From Anaerolineae bacterium (GTDB lineage: Bacteria > Chloroflexota > Anaerolineae > JAAYZQ01), in the NCBI GenBank assembly GCA_016926595.1, contig JAFGOG010000294.1, positions 1-7,478 on the forward strand: a DNA stretch of 7,478 nucleotides, in the 5' to 3' direction. Shown piece after piece: positions 1 to 5,608 of the stretch (its first letter is position 1; each line of letters begins with the position of its first letter). The notes beneath the pieces are model-generated. The model saw only the letters and a list, made by a program, of their open reading frames with translations, was not told the DNA's origin and did not search any database. Made by a program: the position numbers and the translations under genes.

Positions 1-1
1 G

Positions 2-76
2 ACCTTGCGAATCGTGTTTGACCAATTCTTGCCTCAATGGAATTACATGGCTGTGCCAAATGGGCAAGTTATTTAA
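2..76 (+). CDS. Possible C-terminal fragment of an unidentified protein (truncated by window edge)
   Basis: Frame 2 is open from the left edge for 24 codons and ends at TAA 74-76. The peptide (ends ...FLPQWNYMAVPNGQVI) has a natural-looking composition, and its third codon positions are far less GC-rich than those of the other genes here. The stop lies only 10 nt from the stop of the convergent glycosyltransferase gene, similar to the tight convergence at the other end of the window. The WNY-x3-P pattern faintly recalls the C-termini of some DDE transposases of the ISAzo13 kind, but that is a weak recollection and not an assignment. With only 24 codons visible, chance is a real alternative. 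Confidence 0.3.
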   Translation, partial: TLRIVFDQFLPQWNYMAVPNGQVI

Positions 77-86
77 TTCTCGATCC

Positions 87-1301
87 TTAACAAGCAGATA
101 GAGAATGCTCTGGACCTGGCAGGTTTTGAGAACCGGCCAGATCGGCAACCACCCGCAGCAGCTCTTTCTGTGCATGGCGCCAACTGAAGTGGTCGCTGGC
201 ACGCTGCGCCGCCGAATCGGCCAGGCGTTGGGCCAGGGCCGGGTCCGCCAGCAGGGTAGAGACGCAGCGCGCCAGGTCAGCCGGGTCGTCAGGGGTGAAG
301 AGGAGCGCGTCCACATCCTCGCGGGCCAGCTCGCGGACCACCGGCAGGTTGGCGGCGACGAGCGGCCGGCCGCAGGCCATGTACTCCAGGACCTTGAGCG
401 GGCAGCAGCCCTGGGTCACGTTGCGGTCGTTGTAGGCCAGCGGCGCCAGGCAGACGGTGGCTTGCGCGATGAGCGCCGGCACCTCGTGGTGGGGCACGGC
501 TGGCTCGACCGACACCGCCTCGGCCAGGCCCAGCTTGCGGACCCGCTTGAGCAGGTCCTTGCGCTGGCGCCCCCGCCCACGGCCGACGATGCGCAGCCGG
601 GCGGGCTGGTTGGCCACGATGGCCGGCATGGCCTCCAGCAGCAGGTCGAGGCCCTGCCAATCGGCCAGCGTGCCGATGTACAACAAGGTGGGACCGTCCG
701 CCGCCGGTGGCAGGGGTTGAGGGCGGAACCGCTCCGTGTCCACGCCGTTGGGAATTACCGTGATTCTCTGGCGGGGGATGCCGAGGCTGGCGAGGTAGGC
801 GCGGGTCACCGCCGAGGGACAGATGACCGCATCGGCCAAGAGGAGCGTGACGATTTCTTGCTCCTTGATCTTGGCCAGCAACGGGTTGCCCTTCAGGGCC
901 GGGTAGTGGTACTTGATCTCGATGCTGGGCAGGCCATTGACCTCGAACAGGGTCCGGTAGGCAAAGCGGGGCCGGGCCTGGACCAGGCCCAGTCCGCTCC
1001 AGATGGAGCGAAAGTGGACGAGGTGGTAGGGGGGCGACGATTCGACGTGGCGCATCACCGCCTGGCCGAACTCGACGGCGCGCTGGAGAAAGTTGGGGTC
1101 GTCGCCGCAGGGCACGCGCCAGATCTGCGCGCCCCAATACTCATCCTGTTCGGGCAGCGAGGGGGCGCCGGCGGTGATGAGCTGCACCCGGTAGCCGGCG
1201 TCTACCAGGCCGCGCACAAAGTAGGTGATGTGGGTACTGGCCCCCTTGGGACTGGGCACCACGTCAAAGGCGGTGTAGAGCACAGAAGGCTGGGCATCCA
1301 T
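87..1301 (-). CDS. Glycosyltransferase, GT4-type (GT-B fold)
   Basis: This 404-residue protein is a typical-length GT-B glycosyltransferase that probably transfers a sugar from an activated nucleotide donor to a cell-surface or secondary-metabolite acceptor in the cytoplasm. The N-terminal Rossmann half carries a GT4-like nucleotide-loop region (PSPKGASTHI, residues 16-25) and the linker has IPNGVD (183-188). The C-terminal half has LYIGTLADWQGLDLL (207-221), and the donor-binding segment is GCCPLKVLEYMACGRPLVA (298-316). The second Glu of the E-x7-E motif is present (E306), but the first is Gly (G298), as in GT4 subgroups with a GxPLK motif. No signal peptide or membrane helix is evident. 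The start at 1301 is preferred because the longer open frame (to 1499) would run through the promoter region and into the divergent gene, while 1301 sits just below a strong -10 box. Donor and acceptor cannot be predicted. Confidence 0.9.
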   Translation of the reverse strand: MDAQPSVLYTAFDVVPSPKGASTHITYFVRGLVDAGYRVQLITAGAPSLPEQDEYWGAQIWRVPCGDDPNFLQRAVEFGQAVMRHVESSPPYHLVHFRSIWSGLGLVQARPRFAYRTLFEVNGLPSIEIKYHYPALKGNPLLAKIKEQEIVTLLLADAVICPSAVTRAYLASLGIPRQRITVIPNGVDTERFRPQPLPPAADGPTLLYIGTLADWQGLDLLLEAMPAIVANQPARLRIVGRGRGRQRKDLLKRVRKLGLAEAVSVEPAVPHHEVPALIAQATVCLAPLAYNDRNVTQGCCPLKVLEYMACGRPLVAANLPVVRELAREDVDALLFTPDDPADLARCVSTLLADPALAQRLADSAAQRASDHFSWRHAQKELLRVVADLAGSQNLPGPEHSLSAC

Positions 1302-1307
1302 GCGGGT

Positions 1308-1314
1308 TATTATA
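1308..1314 (+). promoter_or_regulatory. Symmetric -10 element that may also serve the rightward genes
   Basis: TATTATA on the plus strand reads TATAATA on the minus strand, so both match TATNATA. The plus-strand hexamer TATTAT (1308-1313) matches the -10 consensus at five of six positions and would place a rightward start near 1320, giving a leader of about 75 nt before the ATG at 1394. No good plus-strand -35 lies at the right distance. Divergent transcription from such symmetric -10 boxes is known in bacteria; here it is inferred. Confidence 0.3.
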
Positions 1315-1337
1315 GCCGGAAAGTTGCCTGCAGCCAA
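1309..1337 (-). promoter_or_regulatory. Sigma-70-like promoter of the glycosyltransferase, apparently leaderless
   Basis: Read on the minus strand, TTGGCT (1337-1332) is followed by exactly 17 nt and a perfect TATAAT (1314-1309). Seven nucleotides (AACCCGC) then separate the -10 from the ATG at 1301. Transcription normally starts about 7 nt below the -10, so it should begin at or next to the A of the start codon. No Shine-Dalgarno is present, which fits a leaderless mRNA. Confidence 0.7.
1324..1337. promoter_or_regulatory. Near-perfect 14-bp palindrome over the -35 box (candidate operator)
   Basis: TTGCCTGCAGCCAA matches its own reverse complement at 12 of 14 positions. It covers the -35 hexamer of the leftward promoter completely, a usual place for a repressor site. 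No regulator gene is in the window and the palindrome occurs once, so a chance origin is possible. Confidence 0.25.
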
Positions 1338-1346
1338 GCGAGGCGT

Positions 1347-1361
1347 GGCGCGTGATGCGCC
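1347..1361. repeat. Short inverted repeat in the divergent intergenic region
   Basis: GGCGC-GTGAT-GCGCC is a perfect 5-bp inverted repeat with a 5-nt centre, and two of the four flanking centre positions are also symmetric. It lies between the symmetric -10 and the ribosome binding site of the rightward gene. It could be an operator or a small hairpin in the leader RNA. Short repeats like this are common in GC-rich DNA. Confidence 0.2.
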
Positions 1362-1382
1362 TGGCCTCTTGCATCCTGGTCC

Positions 1383-1390
1383 GGAGGTGA
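1383..1390 (+). promoter_or_regulatory. Shine-Dalgarno of the zinc-ribbon membrane protein
   Basis: GGAGGTGA is an almost full-length anti-16S match. The GGAGG core ends 6 nt before the ATG at 1394, which fixes that start. Confidence 0.8.
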
Positions 1391-1393
1391 ACG

Positions 1394-2593
1394 ATGATCT
1401 GTCCCTCTTGTCAAGCAGAGGTAAGGGACACCAGCTCCTTTTGCACCCAATGTGGGGCTGCGCTGCCGAGGCAGGCGGCACCGGTGGCGCCCATTCCAAC
1501 AGAGACCGTCTCCGCGCCGCTGCCCAGGGCCGAGCCCGCCCCGCCCTCGCCGAGCGCCGCCGGGCGGGCCTTGTTCCTCAACTTTAACGAAAAGCCGGCC
1601 AACATCGTCCAGGTGATGGACCGGGCCAGGCAGCAGCAGGGCGAGTTCGTCACCTCCTTCCGGCAGCGGCTCCGCGTCCTGCTGTGGCTCCTGCCCGCCG
1701 GACTGCCGTTTGTCCTCCTGGACTGGCTGCTGGGCAACAACCTGGTCACTTTTAGCCTGGTGGCCTACGTCCTGTGGGGGGCGGCGCTGCTGGGCTGGAT
1801 CGTGCTGCGGCGCGAGAGCCCGAGCCGCAGCCAGGCCAAGCCCCGGGCGCCAATCGGTGTCCTCTTGGGCCGCGTCTTTGGGGTGATCTGGGCCCTGTTT
1901 TTCGCGGGCATCCTTCTGAGTGCCACCGGCCTCTTTTCCTTCCTGGCCGGGAACCTGCTGCTCCTGGTGGGCCTGGTGGTGGCTGCTGTGGCCCTGGCCG
2001 GCCTGATCACGCTGTGGCGCCACCAGCCGAGCGGCGAGGCATTCGGCGCCCGGTTCGACGCGGCGCGTACCCTCTTTGAGACGCTCAAGGATGACCTGGC
2101 GCCCAAGCGCACCCTGCTCGGCTGGCTGGACCTGAGTGGCGCGCAGCAGCCAGGCAAGGTGGTCCGCGAGGCGACTAGTGGCTCCGGGATGCCGATCAAA
2201 TACTACCGCGACGAGTGGTTGCGCATCAAGATGCCGCTGTACGACGGCAACCTGCTGCGCGTATCGGCCGTCGAGCGGGTCAAGGCCCGGCTGGGCCGCT
2301 GGAAACGAAGCATGAGCGGCAAGTCCAAGTGGAAGCCGGGCGGACCACCGCAGGCCAGGAATGAGCTGCGGGTCGCCGTGGCACTGAACGCCGAGGCCTA
2401 CCAGATCGCGCCCATCCAGAGCGGCCGGGTGGGCAAGTTCCTGGTCGAGGTCCCGCAGAGCGACGACGGACGTTTGGAGCTGCGGGCCAGCACCGACGCG
2501 GCCATCGACGGCTGGGACATCCTGCGCCTGCTGCGTTTTGCCTACGATCACATCCAGCCGCGTGGTATTCCGGCGGTGGCAGAGGGACAATAG
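1394..2593 (+). CDS. Four-helix membrane protein with N-terminal zinc ribbon, function unknown
   Basis: I do not recognise this 399-residue protein as a named family. It opens with a zinc ribbon (C3-x2-C6 ... C17-x2-C20), followed by a Pro/Ala-rich linker (about 25-57). Four hydrophobic segments follow at roughly 93-113, 116-138, 158-184 and 186-208. An Arg/Lys-rich stretch (139-152) separates the second and third, which favours that loop and both termini being cytoplasmic. Residues 210-399 form a soluble, probably beta-rich domain with YYRDEWLRIKMPLYDGNLLRV at about 270-290, a basic stretch (293-313), and a closing helix with WDILRLLRFAYDHIQ. It is first in the rightward run, with a strong Shine-Dalgarno and a divergent promoter region upstream. 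Its stop codon is embedded in the ribosome binding site of the next gene, so the two are probably translated together. N-terminal zinc ribbons of this kind often lead multi-domain membrane proteins; their role here is unknown. Confidence 0.88.
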   Translation: MICPSCQAEVRDTSSFCTQCGAALPRQAAPVAPIPTETVSAPLPRAEPAPPSPSAAGRALFLNFNEKPANIVQVMDRARQQQGEFVTSFRQRLRVLLWLLPAGLPFVLLDWLLGNNLVTFSLVAYVLWGAALLGWIVLRRESPSRSQAKPRAPIGVLLGRVFGVIWALFFAGILLSATGLFSFLAGNLLLLVGLVVAAVALAGLITLWRHQPSGEAFGARFDAARTLFETLKDDLAPKRTLLGWLDLSGAQQPGKVVREATSGSGMPIKYYRDEWLRIKMPLYDGNLLRVSAVERVKARLGRWKRSMSGKSKWKPGGPPQARNELRVAVALNAEAYQIAPIQSGRVGKFLVEVPQSDDGRLELRASTDAAIDGWDILRLLRFAYDHIQPRGIPAVAEGQ

Positions 2594-2600
2594 GAGGAGG
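2591..2600 (+). promoter_or_regulatory. Shine-Dalgarno overlapping the upstream stop codon
   Basis: TAGGAGGAGG contains both the TAG stop of the four-helix protein and a GGAGGAGG ribosome binding site 5 nt before the ATG at 2606. A ribosome terminating here sits on the next initiation site, which suggests translational coupling. The same ten bases recur at 4190-4199. Confidence 0.8.
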
Positions 2601-2605
2601 CAGCC

Positions 2606-4192
2606 ATGAGCTCTCGAGTCAAGAGTACGATCATTCTGGCCGTGGTGTTGATGGTCCTGGTGATAGGCGCCGCCGCCCTGCTCACCGTCAGCGGGGCCGG
2701 GGCCAAGGCGCGCTGGGTGCTGGACGAGACGTGGGTGCAACCGGCGCCGAGCGTCGCCAGCATGAAGGTCACCAACCTGAGTGGCACGGGCAAGACCGAC
2801 CTGTTCGTCCAGGCCGAGAACAGCGTCCTGGTCTTTGACGCCGCCGGGCAGGCGGTCTATGACCAGGCTTTCCCGGGGACACTGGCCGCCTCGATGGGGG
2901 ACGTGGACGGCGACGGGGTCCAGGAGATCCTGGCCTACTACAAGCCTGAAAGCAAATCGGTGGCCGCGGCCTTCCAGGCCACAGGGGGCGGGCAACGTCT
3001 ATGGCAGACCGAGATCGCCGGCCTGGGCGACGTAGGCCGTGCGGCCGTGGTGGATTTCGACGGCGAGGGCCGGATGGGGCTGGTCATCGGCGACCTGCGG
3101 GGCAAGCTGGTGGCGCTGTCGGACCAGGGCGAGGAGCAGTGGCGCTACGACCTGCACTCCAGCTCGGACCTGCGCGGGCTGGACAGCGTCCTGACCGGGA
3201 GAACGCAGCTCGTGGCCGCAGCCGACCTGGATGGCCGGGTGGCCGTTCTCGACGGCCAGGGCCAGGCGGTGTGGACATTCAACGTGCCCGGCGGGCTGCG
3301 CCGCCTGCGCACCGAGGAGCTGGGCGCGCCGGGGCAGAGTGCCGTGCTGCTCGGTGGCGAAGATGGCACGCTCTACGTGTTGGACGGGAGCACTGGCCGC
3401 GAATTGTGGCGGGCCAGCCTGGGGCAGGCCATCACCGAGATCCGCCTGGCCGAGCTGGATGGCGACCCCGGCACCCGCGAGCTGGTGGCTGGCGGCAAGC
3501 GCAATGGCGTGTGGGGCTACACCCAGGACGGGGAGCGGCTGTTCGCCGCCAGCATCGCCGGGGACAAGGCCAAAGTGACCGAGATCGCCTCCCTGGATGT
3601 GGCGGGGACGGGCAAAAACGTCGTCGCCATCGGCGATGACAGCGGCGCCGTCACCTTTTTTGACGCCGAGGGCCACAAGCTGCTGACGCGCTCGTACAGC
3701 GCGCCGATCAACCGCATGGCTACCGGCAAGGTCGGCGGCGAGCGCCAATTCCTGGTGGCCGACGCTTCTCAGGTGCATGCCCTGACGATGATCGAAAAGA
3801 GCCCGGCCCTCTGGTCATCACCGCTGCTGGGCGGCTTGCTGGCCTGCCTGGTCATCGCCGGCGTGGCCTATGCCATCGCCTCGATGAAACCCGCGCCGAC
3901 GCTGCATCTCAGCGCCGAAGAGATGAGCGTGGAGGCGCAGAAGGCACGGCGCATCATGCTGCACGAATCGATCAACGAGCTGAGGCGCATGAAGGAATCC
4001 GGCGAGGTACCGGCCGACGCCTACCTGGCTCGCCTGAAGGATCTGCGCAGCCAGTTGGCCGACGCCGAAGCGAATCTGATCAGGCTCGGCGTGCGGCTGA
4101 CGGCCGAGACGATCAAGTGCCCCAACTGCGGCGGCACCCTCGAGCTGGGCACTGACCGCTGCGACTATTGCGGGCAGACGGTCTTGATTTAG
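2606..4192 (+). CDS. Membrane-anchored beta-propeller (FG-GAP/PQQ-like) with cytoplasmic coiled coil and C-terminal zinc ribbon
   Basis: This 528-residue protein has a clear modular order. An N-terminal membrane helix (about 7-29) is followed by about eight blade-like repeats of ~45 residues, starting near 65, 107, 158, 201, 246, 292, 338 and 382. Several have the PQQ-like form (DGTLYVLDGSTGRELWR, 253-269). Asp-rich turns such as GDVDGDG (98-104) and AELDGD (282-287) resemble FG-GAP calcium sites. A second helix (about 405-427) leads into a charged helical region (436-497) whose centre, INELRRMKESGEVPADAYLARLKDL (456-480), resembles a SHOCT-type hairpin. The end is a zinc ribbon (C505-x2-C508 ... 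C519-x2-C522). Expected topology is both ends in the cytoplasm and the propeller outside. Such propellers bind ligands, polymers or proteins; the partner is unknown. A role in signalling or as a scaffold is inference. The combination of external propeller and internal zinc ribbon is uncommon in my experience. Confidence 0.88.
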   Translation: MSSRVKSTIILAVVLMVLVIGAAALLTVSGAGAKARWVLDETWVQPAPSVASMKVTNLSGTGKTDLFVQAENSVLVFDAAGQAVYDQAFPGTLAASMGDVDGDGVQEILAYYKPESKSVAAAFQATGGGQRLWQTEIAGLGDVGRAAVVDFDGEGRMGLVIGDLRGKLVALSDQGEEQWRYDLHSSSDLRGLDSVLTGRTQLVAAADLDGRVAVLDGQGQAVWTFNVPGGLRRLRTEELGAPGQSAVLLGGEDGTLYVLDGSTGRELWRASLGQAITEIRLAELDGDPGTRELVAGGKRNGVWGYTQDGERLFAASIAGDKAKVTEIASLDVAGTGKNVVAIGDDSGAVTFFDAEGHKLLTRSYSAPINRMATGKVGGERQFLVADASQVHALTMIEKSPALWSSPLLGGLLACLVIAGVAYAIASMKPAPTLHLSAEEMSVEAQKARRIMLHESINELRRMKESGEVPADAYLARLKDLRSQLADAEANLIRLGVRLTAETIKCPNCGGTLELGTDRCDYCGQTVLI

Positions 4193-4199
4193 GAGGAGG
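4190..4199 (+). promoter_or_regulatory. Shine-Dalgarno overlapping the upstream stop codon (second copy)
   Basis: The same TAGGAGGAGG seen at 2591-2600 ends the propeller gene and provides the ribosome binding site 5 nt before the ATG at 4205. The stop-to-start gap is again 12 nt. Confidence 0.8.
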
Positions 4200-4204
4200 T
4201 CGAA

Positions 4205-4477
4205 ATGGCTCAATGTGCGATGATCGTCGGCTACCTGGTGCCGCACCGCTGCCCGAACAAGGCGTTGGCGACGTGCATCAAGTGTGGCCGCCAGTTCTGC
4301 GACGAACACGTCTCCATCATCCAGGATGGGTTGCTCTGCCTGGCTTGCCAACAGGGCGTCGAGCAGCCGGTGCTGGTGGCCCAGGTGGCCCAGGACTATA
4401 CCGCCGAGGAGATGGCCATGTTCTCCAGGGCCAGCGATTGGGATTCCGGCGAAGATAGCTTCGCCGATCTGAGCTGA
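4205..4477 (+). CDS. Small B-box-like zinc-finger protein, function unknown
   Basis: This 90-residue protein is rich in likely metal ligands. C16-x7-C24-x2-C27-x4-C32-x2-H35-x9-C45-x2-C48 resembles the B-box-like fingers found at the N-terminus of some bacterial membrane proteins; C4 and H14 are further possible ligands. The finger fills residues 14-48. The remainder is a short helix and an acidic, Ser/Asp-rich tail (SDWDSGEDSFADLS). There is no membrane segment or signal peptide, so it should be cytoplasmic. It follows the propeller gene with an embedded ribosome binding site, so co-translation is likely. The natural guess is an adaptor that binds the zinc ribbons or coiled coil of its membrane neighbours. 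A peptide substrate of the downstream radical SAM enzymes is possible but less likely, because the cysteines are spaced for zinc. The end of the gene overlaps a stable stem-loop. Confidence 0.85.
   Translation: MAQCAMIVGYLVPHRCPNKALATCIKCGRQFCDEHVSIIQDGLLCLACQQGVEQPVLVAQVAQDYTAEEMAMFSRASDWDSGEDSFADLS
4447..4466 (+). other. Stem-loop inside the 3' end of the zinc-finger gene
   Basis: CGGCGAAG and CTTCGCCG form a perfect 8-bp stem closed by ATAG, ending 8 nt before the TGA stop. It has no T-tract, so it is not a standard terminator. It is the first of two stem-loops around this stop and may affect mRNA stability, processing or translation downstream. Confidence 0.45.
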
Positions 4478-4509
4478 CTTGGCAGGGCGGATCGCCAATC
4501 CGCCCCAAG
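4478..4509 (+). other. Stem-loop directly after the TGA stop, before the first radical SAM gene
   Basis: GGGCGGAT (4485-4492) and ATCCGCCC (4498-4505) form a perfect 8-bp stem with loop CGCCA. CTTG (4478-4481) and CAAG (4506-4509) extend it by 4 bp across a 3-nt bulge. It begins at the base after the stop codon and ends 13 nt before the next ATG. No T-run follows, so intrinsic termination would be weak; attenuation, RNA processing or an effect on termination at the TGA are alternatives. Confidence 0.5.
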
Positions 4510-4522
4510 CCTTCCCAATGCC

Positions 4523-5608
4523 ATGTACCAGGTAGCGCGACTGGCGGCGGAAGCGGCGGCCTTTCGCCAGGCGGTGCAGGATGCCGCCCCCTTCCGCCCG
4601 CTGATGGTCAAGATCAAGCTGCTGTGGGCCTGCAACCTGGCCTGCGTGATGTGTGACTTTTCGCGGCAGGGTGCCCCCACGCCTTTGACCTTTGAGCTGT
4701 TGGCCCGCACGCTGGACGACCTGGCAGCGCTGGGCTGCCGCAAGGTGCATTTTTCCGGCGGCGAGCCAACCCTGCGCGCCGACCTGCCGGAGTTGATCGC
4801 CCACACCCGCCGGCTCAAGATGCGGGCCACACTGACCACCAACGGCACGCTGCTCAGCAAAGAAGTGGCCAAGGAGCTGGTGAAAGCGAGGCTCAACAGC
4901 GTCTGCGTGTCGATCGACTCACCGTGCCGCTCTGTGCACGACCGGCTGCGAGGCGTCCCCGGCGCCTTCAAGCAGACGCTGGCCGGCGTGCGGGCGCTGC
5001 GGGCCGCTGCCGAGCGGTACGGAGCATCGCTCCCGATCCAGATCAACACTGTCGTCAGCCGCGAGAACTATGCCACCCTGCACCGGTTGCCGGACCTGGC
5101 TCACGAGCTCGGCGCGGCACACCTGCTGCTCCTCCCGGTGGACGATCCGAGTGGGAAGCTGCTGCTCAACAAGCGCCGCCTGCTGGACTATAACCAGCGC
5201 ATCGCTCCAGCCCTGGCCGACCGGGCACTGACCCTGGGCCTGATGCGGGACGCGCACGAGGCGTTCCCCTTTGGCCGGACGGCTGAGGAGCTGGGCGCCA
5301 GCCGCGATGGGCGGTACGCCCAGGATCTGTACGAGCATCAGCCCTGCTACGCCCCCTGGACCCACGCCCTGATCGCCGCCGATGGCCGCGTCGCGCCCTG
5401 CTGCTCCGCACCGCGCCTCACGATGGGCAACTTGCAGGAGCAGAGCTTTTCCGACATCTGGCAGGGCGCAGTCTACGGCAAGCTCCGGCGAGAGATGCGG
5501 GACGGCATCCCGCTGCCGCACTGCGCCGGCTGCGACGTGTTCCTGGCTGAAAACCGGGTACTGCACCGGATCTATCACGATGAAACCGATCTGGAAGGCA
5601 CGCGATAA
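4523..5608 (+). CDS. Radical SAM protein with short SPASM domain
   Basis: This 361-residue enzyme should use a [4Fe-4S] cluster and S-adenosylmethionine to make a 5'-deoxyadenosyl radical. The cluster motif is C37-x3-C41-x2-C44, and SGGEP (78-82) is the SAM-binding motif. Residues 30-240 form the partial barrel, with TLTTNGTLL and VCVSID as the usual later strands. The C-terminal region is a short SPASM type: C275-x12-G-x4-C293, a neighbouring C294, then C334-x2-C337, enough for one auxiliary cluster. MGNLQEQSFSDIWQG (301-315) is the typical bridge between these cysteine pairs. The ATG at 4523 has no Shine-Dalgarno. An ATG at 4518 is out of frame and closes after five codons; the next in-frame Met (residue 28) would still leave the cluster motif intact. 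SPASM enzymes modify peptides, proteins or small molecules; the substrate is not predictable, and no precursor peptide is evident. Confidence 0.9.
   Translation: MYQVARLAAEAAAFRQAVQDAAPFRPLMVKIKLLWACNLACVMCDFSRQGAPTPLTFELLARTLDDLAALGCRKVHFSGGEPTLRADLPELIAHTRRLKMRATLTTNGTLLSKEVAKELVKARLNSVCVSIDSPCRSVHDRLRGVPGAFKQTLAGVRALRAAAERYGASLPIQINTVVSRENYATLHRLPDLAHELGAAHLLLLPVDDPSGKLLLNKRRLLDYNQRIAPALADRALTLGLMRDAHEAFPFGRTAEELGASRDGRYAQDLYEHQPCYAPWTHALIAADGRVAPCCSAPRLTMGNLQEQSFSDIWQGAVYGKLRREMRDGIPLPHCAGCDVFLAENRVLHRIYHDETDLEGTR

Noticed and set aside
52..74. Possible terminator: TGCC/GGCA hairpin followed by a T-rich stretch
   Set aside because: The stem is only 4 bp and the tail is interrupted by A residues, so it is too weak to call.
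105..1355. A 416-codon open frame on the plus strand opposite the glycosyltransferase gene
   Set aside because: Its protein is low-complexity (Gly/Ala/Arg/Gln-rich) with no motifs, while the opposite strand has clear GT4 motifs. Long antisense frames are expected in GC-rich coding DNA.
1310..2995. A 561-codon open frame on the minus strand across the zinc-ribbon gene and the start of the propeller gene
   Set aside because: It is rich in Gln, His, Gly and Arg without domains, crosses two well-supported genes, and is best explained as a GC-rich antisense shadow.
3818..4804. A 328-codon minus-strand frame spanning three plus-strand genes
   Set aside because: It has no recognisable domain and covers the zinc-ribbon, finger and radical SAM motifs of the real genes.
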